This document shows positions 51,962 to 58,879 of a DNA stretch of 64,000 nucleotides, piece by piece. Source of the DNA: Prorocentrum cordatum (Eukaryota; Sar; Dinophyceae; Prorocentrales; Prorocentraceae); NCBI GenBank assembly GCA_963575745.1, contig CAUYUJ010020151.1, forward strand, positions 62,001-126,000, read 5' to 3'. A program made the translations under genes and the position numbers. Each line of letters begins with the position of its first letter. The first letter of the stretch is position 1. A model generated the notes under the pieces. The model was not told where the DNA came from. It was given only the letters and a program-made list of their open reading frames with translations, and did not search any database.

Positions 51962-53276
51962 TCAGTAGCCCTTGCAGGCGCCCTTCGGCGGGGCCGCCGG
52001 CGGCGGGGGCCGCGGCGGGGGCCGCGGCCGGGACGCCGCCCCCTGCGGCGCGCCGCCCTTGCCGCGAGGCCTGCCCCTGCCGCCGCCGGCAGCGCCGTCG
52101 CTGGAGCAAGCCCACTGCCGCTGCCACGGCGCCTCTGCCGGCGCCTTGGACCGGGAGACCTGGTCCCGCACCTCCGACTTCACGTGGGTGTCCACCTTCT
52201 CGAAGGTCACCGCCGGCTTCGCGTGCGGGTCCCTGCTCTCCAGGCGGGTGGCCAAGTGCTGCCACTCGCGCCTGTCCAGCTCGTAGACTACGGCCACGTT
52301 GCTCTCTTGTGCCAAATGGTACAAATCCAAAAACCTTCGGAGAAGCCTCTCTATCGAGACCGACTCGACCCCAGTCTCGGCCTGCAAGACAAGTTGGGAA
52401 AGAGAGCGGCTCCACCAGCACGAAGCGAAGTGCGCGGAGGAAGCGTATTCCTGACCTTTCTGAGCCTTCCGGAGGGAGCTGTCCACCGACCGCCGGAGCG
52501 GCTCGAAGGTGTGCTCCAAGTCCCCGGAAACCCAAGGCAGGCGGTCGTGGGCCGCCTTCCTCCTGGCCTTGCGCAAGAGGGGCTGGAGCGTGGTAGACTT
52601 GGGGAGGTTCTCCAGAGGGAGCCCTTCCAAGCCGTACTTCGCGAGGGCCTTGCAGACGTCGATAGACGACGTCTTCTTGTCGTTCGTGTCCGAAGAGGAA
52701 GCCGACCGGGACCGGCCCCTTCGGTGGCGCGTGGCGTGCCTGGCGCTCTTGGCGACAGCCTCCATGGCCTTCACGGATGCCTCGTTGAACGCATCCGACG
52801 CCCTCGTCGGACCCGCCGGGGGTGGTTCCGCAGGCTGCTTCTGGATCCGCTCGACCACAGCAGACACGAGCAAGAAGGCCGTGGTGTCCACCTCGCGCTC
52901 TAGTGGGTCTCCCTGCAGACCTCCTTGACGATTTCTGGATTCAGGAAGCGGAGCTGCCAACCGGAATGGATGCCCGCATCCTCAAGGCGCCAGGCTCGGA
53001 CTCGTAGTCCGCAATTGGGGTCCTGCGACCCTCCTTCGAAGGTGAACGTGCCGCCCGTGCGGGCGATGGCAAGTCTTCGTAAACCTCTTCGGCCCTACGG
53101 CCCGCAGCACTCTCCTCGGCCCTGCGGCCTGAACCAACTTCCTCGGCCCTGCGGCCCGAACGTGAACGCCCTCGCCTCCGCGACCGACGAGGCTGGAGCG
53201 CTGCCCGCGGCTGCCTCCGGCGCGAGCGGGACCGGTCGCTGGGGCTGCCCGACCGGCGCGGGGACGGGGCCGGCAT
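51962..53276 (-). CDS. Gag-like ORF of YR element 1
   Basis: Starts at MPAPSPRRSGSPSDRSRSRR just inside A1. Arg/Ser-rich and three GRRAEE repeats follow, then after a shift near 52,950 a helical region (AFLLVSAVVERIQKQP, LEHTFEPLRRSVDSSLRKAQ, ERLLRRFLDLYHLAQESNVA). It ends in a Gly/Arg/Pro-rich basic tail with CKGY. Position and composition fit a nucleic-acid-binding Gag. No zinc knuckle is seen. Confidence 0.6.
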
Positions 53277-53284
53277 GGCTGACA

Positions 53285-53406
53285 CCAGGGAAGGGGCCCT
53301 GGCCAACCTAGACCCTCCAGTCCTGAACCCAAACTGCGCGGCGCCCCCCGCCCCGCTCCTCTCCCTACGTTTTCCGTGACATGCAATGCTAGCCTCGCTG
53401 TCTGCG
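53285..53406 (-). repeat. A1 repeat, 5' end of YR element 1
   Basis: 122 bases almost identical to A2 at 47,119-47,240, running on + from ACCAGGGAAGGGGCC to GCTGTCTGCG. The outer edge abuts AGAATCTCGAGCTGAAGGC, part of the giant element's leader. Confidence 0.85.
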
Positions 53407-54498
53407 AGAATCTCGAGCTGAAGGCTCGTCACATCCGCGACTGTCCAACTGGGGGGCGGGTGGCTGACGAAAGTCTTCGGGGTTGCAGGAGTGCCCAGAG
53501 AGTTGACTGGTCGCTGCGTCGCCGTCGGCGCCGAACAGTCCGCTTGGGGCGTCCCAAGCTGCAGGCTCGCTCAAAACTGCTGTCTCGCTGGGAGCTCCTC
53601 GGGCTGAAGGCCCATTCTCTACGTGAGCAGTGCTGTCAACTCCAGGAAGGGCGGCGGGCGCGCGGCGACTCCCGTCGCCGCTCGTGGCCACATGCCCAGC
53701 GGCACTCTCGACGTCCATTGGTGCCGTCTCCGACTCTCGAGCTGAAGGCTCGCCACCTCTGAGGTTGCTCGATGTGCCTTGGAGTCTCGAGCTGAAGGCT
53801 CGTTCCGTGTGAGAGTCCCGAGCAAGAGGTTCGCCCCGCCTGAGACTGCCAGCCTGGGGGGCGGGAGGCGGACGAGAGTCCTCGGGATTACGGAAGTGAC
53901 CAGAGGGGCGACTGACCGCCGCGTCGCAGTCGGTGCCCGCCAGTCCACTTGAGGAGTCCCGAGCAGCAGACTCCCTCAAATCTGCTGTCTCACAGGGCGC
54001 TCCAAGGGCTGAAGGCCCATCTTCTATGTCCATTATGCTGCGTCCGCTGGGGGCGGCGGGGGGGCGGCGATAGCCATCGAGCCCTCTGTCAACGTCCGCG
54101 GGGGAAATCGGCTGCGCGGCGAGGGCATGGGTCTCCGCGGTGGCAGGGTTGGCCCATTCGCAGCTGAATGCTGCTTCTCTCGGCATTGAAGTGTCCAGGG
54201 GGGGAAGCTCGGCGGAGTGAAGGCGCAAGCCTCTGTGATGCGAGTCGGGTCCCAGGGCAGGCGTCTGCCCGTCTCCCCTCCTGTCACACCCGCGGTCACC
54301 CTCTGGGGAGGCCAGCCCTAGTCCCCCCGTCTTCGTCGTTGAGGCCCCTGGGTCGGTCGTCAGGGGCATCTCTCTGTCGATCGTCCGTTCGCGACCCGTG
54401 CGAACCTGGGTCCGTCGGGGGATTCGCTTGTTCTGGAGTGGGGCCCTCGCCCCCCGTGATCCTGGCACCGCCGTGAGCGATCCAGCTCTGCCCTGCAC
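53407..54498 (-). CDS. Ser/Pro/Asp-rich repeat leader of the giant element, upstream of the YR insertion
   Basis: A frame rich in Ser, Ala, Asp, Pro and Arg with recurring words EPSARDS, GPSA(L/R)GAP, APMDVE and (T/A)ERAFSS. No fold is evident; it is probably disordered. The frame is interrupted by the YR element after DEPSARDS and resumes at 46,852. It is entered from the preceding frame by a shift near 54,350. Most repeated words coincide with TGAAG hairpins in the DNA, so part of the protein repetition may be a by-product of RNA structure. Confidence 0.55.
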
Positions 54499-54690
54499 CG
54501 CCAGGAGAGAAGGAAATTGGGCGCCCGGCTATGGGCAGGGGAAGGGTAAGGGTGAGGGAGGGGGATAAGCTAGGCGGGAGGGCGTCATGCCTGTCGTTGT
54601 CAATCCCAGGGAAGCGACTGAAGGTCGCTATGTCAGTGTGTATCGCGGGGTTGAACGTGTCTCCCCGTCTTCCCATTTGGCTGAAGGCCA
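53414..54690 (-). repeat. TGAAG hairpin cluster, nine members
   Basis: On +, stem-loop-stem: 53,414 CGAGC/GCTCG; 53,601 GGGC/GCCC; 53,738 CGAGC/GCTCG; 53,788 CGAGC/GCTCG; 53,819 CGAGC-AAGAG-GTTCG (variant loop, G-U); 54,006 GGGC/GCCC; 54,160 GCAGC-TGAAT-GCTGC; 54,613 AGCGAC/GTCGCT (6 bp); 54,678 TGGC/GCCA. The loop is TGAAG unless stated. Stems differ in compensatory fashion while loop and size stay fixed. The hairpin at 54,613 directly follows CCCAGGGA. Confidence 0.75.
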
Positions 54691-54970
54691 TCGGTTCTCG
54701 TGTGCACGCAACGTCGACGGGAGCGTTCACGTCCCAGGGGGCGAGGGGCGACGGCTGCCCTGGCGGGATGGTGTCCTGTGATCCAGGGTGAGGATGCCTT
54801 GGGTCTGCCAGTCCGTTGGCCACACGGTCGTCGACTGGGCTTGCGTCGTCACCCGCGGAGTTCCCAGGGAAGCCAGGACCGTCGTCGATCGGTCGCCCAT
54901 CCATGCTAAGCCCGACCTGTGCCAAACTGCTGCGTGAAGCCGTAGGAGAGGAATCCAGGGAGTCTGACAT
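54296..54970 (-). CDS. N-terminal leader ORF of the giant element
   Basis: Start chosen at the first ATG downstream of the DinoSL relic (54,970; MSDSLDSSPTASRSSLAQ), 102 bases after the leader's AAG. 224 residues, Asp/Pro/Ser/Gly-rich, with IATFSRFPGIDNDRHDALPP and a Pro/Leu stretch. No domain recognised. It ends at 54,296, and coding continues in the overlapping frame. The position next to a spliced-leader relic implies this is the true N-terminus of the element's mRNA. Confidence 0.5.
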   Translation of the reverse strand: MSDSLDSSPTASRSSLAQVGLSMDGRPIDDGPGFPGNSAGDDASPVDDRVANGLADPRHPHPGSQDTIPPGQPSPLAPWDVNAPVDVACTREPMAFSQMGRRGDTFNPAIHTDIATFSRFPGIDNDRHDALPPSLSPSLTLTLPLPIAGRPISFSPGGAGQSWIAHGGARITGGEGPTPEQANPPTDPGSHGSRTDDRQRDAPDDRPRGLNDEDGGTRAGLPRG

Positions 54971-55071
54971 GGCCGGAGCGCGGCCCGGGGGGAAGCGCGT
55001 GGCCCGAAAACTCCCAGGGGATGCCCCCTTGAGCTGGGAGACCCGGCCGAGGGGCCGGGGCCCAGAGACGG

Positions 55072-55090
55072 CTTGAGCCAGAGGCAACGG
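55072..55090 (-). repeat. Relic DinoSL at the 5' end of the giant element
   Basis: Minus strand CCGTTGCCTCTGGCTCAAG. Compared with DinoSL (CCGTAGCC, a short T-rich middle, TGGCTCAAG), the first eight bases match with one change, two bases of the middle are missing, and the last nine match exactly. Dinoflagellate mRNAs receive this leader by trans-splicing, so its presence in the genome marks a retroposed cDNA. It lies 102 bases upstream of the first ATG and next to the G/C homopolymer at the array boundary. Confidence 0.65.
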
Positions 55091-55440
55091 AACTGTCGGG
55101 GATACGCGAAGCGTTAAGAACTACCCCCCCCCCCCCCCCTTGTTTGATCGATGCGCTCCAAGATGGTCCCAAGCAGGCCTCCGAGGCTCCCAAGAAGGCA
55201 CCAGACAACTCCATAAAGGCTCCCAAGGTGCTCCAAAGAGGCCCCCCCAACACGCCCCAACAGGCCCCCACGTGCCCCCATCGAGGCCCCCGAGACGTCC
55301 GAAGATGCAACAAAGAGCCCCATTCAGGAAGCATCCCAAGCGTTCAGGAGGCATTCAAAAAGCCTCTAATTCACAGAGGCCCCCCGATGCATCGAAATGA
55401 TGCCAGGCCCCTCTACGTGCAAAAGCAAACCCCTAGGAAT
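55091..55440. repeat. Degenerate CCAAGATGG array beside the element's 5' end
   Basis: A C16-17 run at about 55,123-55,139 and TTTGATCGATG are followed by words such as GCTCCAAGATGG, CTCCAAGAGGCCC and CCCAAGAAGG. This is the same vocabulary, and the same homopolymer plus TGATCGATG, as at 4.49-5.42 kb. It may be the DNA into which the giant element inserted. Confidence 0.6.
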
Positions 55441-55785
55441 ATTTCCTGAATGGGGTCGACTGGAAGTCTCGCTTCGTCAGCATCAGGAGGTTGCAATGGG
55501 AGCTCTGCTCTTGCGCAGCCAGCGCAGCCGAATGTTGACGTGCCTCGAGGTAAGCGTGTTCCGAGCTCGTGGCAGTTGGCCACGGCTTCGGCGCTGCGCG
55601 TTGCATCCTCCTCGCGCACCATTTTTTCTTACGAGAGCGCTTCGAGCGCACAGTTAGAGCTCCAACGACCTTCGCATGTGTTCGCTGGCAAGGTTCAAAG
55701 GAAGACGGTCGGGGAAGAGGACGAGCAAGGCGCTGCAACACCCTCGCCACTCCTCGGCATCGACACCCAGACAGAAACATTGCGT
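55441..55785. other. No recognisable gene
   Basis: Both strands are partly open. The minus strand shows ARQHSAALAAQEQSSHCNLL, which could be an exon remnant, but no family is recognised. Confidence 0.3.
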
Positions 55786-55830
55786 ACAAGACAAGACAAG
55801 ACATGACAAGACAAGACAAGACATGACAAG
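55786..55830. repeat. (ACAAG)n microsatellite
   Basis: ACAAG/ACATG pentamers repeated nine times. Confidence 0.95.
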
Positions 55831-55879
55831 AGCACGCGTCAAGGCACCTACGAGGGCGCGAGGGGCGGGCGCTGGGGCG

Positions 55880-56310
55880 CCGGCACGGGCGGGCCGCTCA
55901 GAAGCTGGAGCCGGGCAGTGGGATCCGGAAAGGGAAATGCCAGCCGGAGCCGGAGAGATGGGAGCGGAAGCCGGAGCCGCAGCCGGAGAGGTGGGAACCA
56001 GAGCTGGACACGGCCTGCCGTTCACTGGATGGATTCATTGCTCTTCGTCGCCGTCGTTGGGGGGATCAGGAATTGGAACAACGACACGTACCACCACAGT
56101 CGGATACATGAGACTGGAGCTGGGGCCGGCGTCGGTGAGATGGAAGCCGGGGCCAGAGTCGGAGAGATGGGATGCGAGCCGGACTCGGAAGATTGGGAAT
56201 CGGAGTCAGAGCTGGAATCGGAGAGATGGGACGGGAGCTGGAGTCTGAGAGTTGGGGGCCGGAGTAGGAGAATTGGGAGCCGGAGTCAGAGAGATGGGAT
56301 CCGGCGTTGG
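55880..56310. repeat. GGAGCCGGAG/GAGATGGGA degenerate minisatellite
   Basis: Irregular copies of GGAGCCGGAG, GAGAGATGGGA and CGGAGTC. The composition is like the array at 1.93-2.5 kb. No gene. Confidence 0.7.
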
Positions 56311-56313
56311 GGC

Positions 56314-56376
56314 GGGGGGTCCTTGTCAACTGTCGGGGGGTCCTTGTCAACTCACCGGGGGTCCTTGTCACTTGCG
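56314..56376. repeat. 21-bp repeat, three copies
   Basis: GGGGGTCCTTGTCAACT occurs three times at about 21-base spacing, the third ending CACTTGCG. It lies just outside the B2 end of YR element 2. Confidence 0.85.
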
Positions 56377-56401
56377 TGCAGTTCACATCCATATATCTAA
56401 T

Positions 56402-56788
56402 TGTACCTCCGAGAGCCCTATTTACTCAGCGGCCAGACCAAAGGCATGTTCTGCGCGCTGGCTGGTGCCGGAAGCTCTAGGCACGGAATTGCAACAGTCC
56501 CCAGCCGCGGTGCCGGGAGAGGCCGGCACAACACCACGCGTAGATTTTGCTCCGCGGGAGCTGGAGCACAATCGGTAGCGGACGAGCGGGGCACGCGCGG
56601 CCGCCTCTCCCAAGACACCCTCGTGAAATATTCACGCGCACGCATTGCCATCTGTACATCCGAAAACCCCGTTCACTCAGCGGCCAGACCATAGGCTTGT
56701 TCTGCGCGCTGGCTGGTGCCCGAAGCTCGAGGCACGGAGTTGCACCAGTCCCCAGCAGCGGTGCTGGGAGAGGCCGGCACAACACCAC
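56402..56788 (-). repeat. B2-A2-B1 block, 3' end of YR element 2
   Basis: B2 56,402-56,537 and B1 56,653-56,788 are both 136 bases and about 85-90% alike by eye (start TGTACNTCCGA, end GGCACAACACCAC). Between them A2 (about 56,538-56,652) contains GAGCACAATCGGTAGCGG and GGCCGCCTCTCCCAAGACAC, repeated near the 5' end at 62,897-62,958. Confidence 0.8.
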
Positions 56789-56993
56789 AAAATCGGAGGC
56801 CTCCGAAACATTTTATCTAGAGGCCCGACGCACAGGCGGGGGGGGGCACCACAGACAACATCCCTCGAAACGCATGGTTGCGATGCGCGCTGAGGAAAGC
56901 GAGCAATATGCGCACATCTGACTAGGGCGCGGTTCGGCCACTGAAATCAAGAATCGGCCAGTTCTATCTTTGCCAGTAAATTCGGCGCGGGGT

Positions 56994-57629
56994 CTACCTG
57001 AAAAGGAACACACCCCCTCCGTCACATTTGAAAAGAAGGAGGCAGGAGAGGTCAGCGCTCGCATAGAGGACCGCTGTGCGTTTGCGCCGCGGGGCTCCAA
57101 CAGCACGAAAGTTGGCGGTGGGGCGCTGGGCCTGGGGGCGTTTTAAGTTCCCGACGGCGACAGGCTGCTTCCACAACCAGGAGGGCCCAGGGTTCTCAAG
57201 GCCGACTGGAACCCCAAGGGACAGCGCCAAGTCAAAAAGGCTGAAACTGAAAGCGCACGACCTATTGCCTTGCAAAGCGTTGAGGGCGTCACTAGGCGTC
57301 AGATCAGGCAATCCTTCAGGGTGCTCGCTGCTTCTCAGAGGAGGGGGTCCGTTCGGCCGATTTCGCGCCAGCGATATTGGGCGGCGCGGTGTAGCTATCC
57401 ACGCAGCGGCCACCAGGCCCGAGCGAAGCCATCCTCTAAGCTGCTGCTGAAGTCGCCTCTGAAGAAGGTAGCATTTCAGATCGCGCTTGAGATCAACCTC
57501 GAAGACCGCCAGCCCGCCACGGCCCACCCGCCGCCCAGCCGCTGAGAGGTGACCAGACCCGCTGAACACCTCCAGGAACACTGGCTGCCCGCTCCTCTCC
57601 ACGAACTGAATCAGATGCTGGAGAGGCGA
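56994..57629 (-). CDS. C5-methyltransferase-like domain of YR element 2
   Basis: PVFLEVFSGSGHLSAA (SAM motif I), VFEVDLKRDL (motif II), AAAWIATPRRPISLARNRPN (position of motif IV), FDLALSLGVPVGLENPGPSW (ENP, motif VI) follow in order. The motif IV PC dipeptide reads PR here, so the catalytic Cys is missing. The domain begins where the recombinase frame ends (57,611), suggesting a C-terminal fusion or overlap. DIRS elements elsewhere usually carry a Dam-like adenine methyltransferase; this one looks C5-like. Inactive in this copy. Confidence 0.65.
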   Translation of the reverse strand, partial: SPLQHLIQFVERSGQPVFLEVFSGSGHLSAAGRRVGRGGLAVFEVDLKRDLKCYLLQRRLQQQLRGWLRSGLVAAAWIATPRRPISLARNRPNGPPPLRSSEHPEGLPDLTPSDALNALQGNRSCAFSFSLFDLALSLGVPVGLENPGPSWLWKQPVAVGNLKRPQAQRPTANFRAVGAPRRKRTAVLYASADLSCLLLFKCDGGGVFLFR

Positions 57630-58600
57630 ACGCCAATGGTCTCGACCAGGTTGGCGGCGCGGCGCTGCTCGGAGCGGGGCAGCCTGCGCACTTGCTCGGC
57701 GATCCCGCCGCCCTTGGTGCACCGCCTGAGGGGGGGCTCGGACGCCCGGCGCCTCCTCCTCTTGATCTCGCCGAGGCTGCGGCTCTTCGAGAGGCACTCG
57801 CGGGGCGCCCCACCGCGCCTCGGGGCGCAGAGAGTTGGGGGCCCCAGCAGCTCGAGGTTCAGTGCCTTCGCGGCCCGGCGGAACGCCAGCGCCCACTGGC
57901 GCTCCGCCGGGCCGCGGGAGCAGGCGCTGGCGGGGCGCCGCGCGCGCTCGGAGAGCCCGCAGTAGGGCGGGGGGCCAAGGATACAGAGGGCTGTCGACGA
58001 GGAGCCCCTCGTCGTAGACCCCGTCTTCGACGGCTGCAGACGCTCCGCGGGCTGCAAGACCACCGACCAGAACGAGAGAAAGGCCTGATGCGACGGGGCG
58101 CCTTCGGCCGGGGGGGCCACCTGCTCGCGCAGCAGGCCCGGCATCTCTGCGGGGCGGAAAAGAGCGCGAAGCAGATCGCGGTCGCAGCCGCCACAGTGAT
58201 CTCCCCGGCGCGCAACATCCAATCGATCATCGGGCACGCGATCGGCAAGGGGAGAGGCAACCGCGGGCGAGGCGGCACTTGCCTCGCCCAGCACTTCGCC
58301 GCCCTGGCTGCCCTCGGCAGCGCGGGCTGAAGCCTCCCCAGGGGCGCCCTGAAGTGGGCGACAGCGGCCATGTACTTCGTCGCCTCCTCGCTCGGAGTCT
58401 CGTCGAAGAACAGCTCCTTGAAGAAGGTCGCCAGGGCTGCGTCGGTCTCGGGCGCATCCCGGGTCGGCAGCTGCGCCGCCGCCGCCCAAGTCTCGAACCT
58501 CGCCGCCCGCGACTCGTAGTCGCGGCGAGTCGCCTCGCCCACGGCCTCCGCCGCCAGCAGGGCCAGGGCGCCGCCCGAGGCCCCCGTCGGCGCACCTGAG
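57611..58600 (-). CDS. Tyrosine recombinase of YR element 2 (decayed)
   Basis: The N-terminal core-binding part is in one frame: ATRRDYESRAARFETWAA, LATFFKELFFDETPSEEATK and MIDWMLRAGEITVAAATAIC. The rest shifts frame at least twice (KTG, then VYDEGLLVDSPLYPWPP). The C-terminal box reads CAPRRGGAPRECLSKSRSLG followed by LRRCTKGGGIAEQV. Comparison with the usual LRHGGAS...RRYxKGG layout suggests active-site His to Arg and the nucleophilic Tyr to Cys (TGC at 57,719-57,721). It ends at 57,611. Confidence 0.65.
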   Translation of the reverse strand, partial: LRCADGGLGRRPGPAGGGGRGRGDSPRLRVAGGEVRDLGGGGAAADPGCARDRRSPGDLLQGAVLRRDSERGGDEVHGRCRPLQGAPGEASARAAEGSQGGEVLGEASAASPAVASPLADRVPDDRLDVARRGDHCGGCDRDLLRALFRPAEMPGLLREQVAPPAEGAPSHQAFLSFWSVVLQPAERLQPSKTGSTTRGSSSTALCILGPPPYCGLSERARRPASACSRGPAERQWALAFRRAAKALNLELLGPPTLCAPRRGGAPRECLSKSRSLGEIKRRRRRASEPPLRRCTKGGGIAEQVRRLPRSEQRRAANLVETIGVRLSSI

Positions 58601-58879
58601 AAGGCCAGGCGGCGCGCGGTGCGGCGAGCGGCCTGGCCCCCCCAGGACAGGCCCGTCAAGGCCCGGCGGCGGCTGGATGTGCGAGGGCTGGGCTGCCTGG
58701 CACTCGGCGTCGACGTCGCAGCTGCGGGCCGACGCCGCGCCGGCCCCGCCCGCCCTGTCGGCGGAGCCCGGGTTGGCGACCGCTGGAGCATGCCGGGCCT
58801 CAGGCCGTGCCCCCGGGCGGTTCCGCGGGGCAGGGTCGGCCGAGCTGAACTCGGACGGCAGCCAGCGCCAATGGGCAGC

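Larger units (their letters stand above)
46854..53406 (-). mobile_element. YR (DIRS/Ngaro-like) retrotransposon 1 with split direct repeats
   Basis: Minus-strand order: A1 repeat, gag-like ORF, RT plus RNase H, tyrosine recombinase, B1, A2, B2. The terminal pattern A1-ORFs-B1-A2-B2 is diagnostic of PAT/Ngaro-type YR elements, which integrate as circles without target duplication. The predicted circle junction (end of A1 joined to start of B2: TCTGCG then GAAAACG) is exactly the sequence at the internal A2/B1 junction (47,240/47,241). The flanks rejoin into an uninterrupted reading frame of the giant element. There are frameshifts in pol and the recombinase, and a YVDG box in the RT. Confidence 0.85.
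12980..55090 (-). mobile_element. Giant non-LTR retroelement (interrupted), with DNMT, EN, RT, RNase H and SF1 helicase
   Basis: Minus-strand coding segments run nearly without pause from 54,970 to 37,355 and from about 29,200 to 14,411, apart from nested insertions. Order 5' to 3': DinoSL relic, Ser/Pro/Asp-rich leader, zinc and RING segments, DNMT3-like methyltransferase, APE endonuclease, RT, RNase H, SF1 helicase, zinc ribbons, C-terminal domain, tandem 3' repeats. Support for one element: common strand, overlapping consecutive frames, and the CCAGGGA heptamer and TGAAG hairpins in both halves but not in the insertions. Without the insertion at 46,854-53,406 and the plus-strand block at about 29.4-37.35 kb, it would be roughly 27-28 kb, exceptionally long for a non-LTR element. 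The join across 29.4-37.35 kb is inferred, and two related elements in the same orientation remain possible. Confidence 0.6.

Noticed and set aside
54296..54970. Earlier non-ATG start at 55,087 for the leader ORF
   Set aside because: It would lie inside the spliced-leader relic; the first ATG after the relic is at 54,970.
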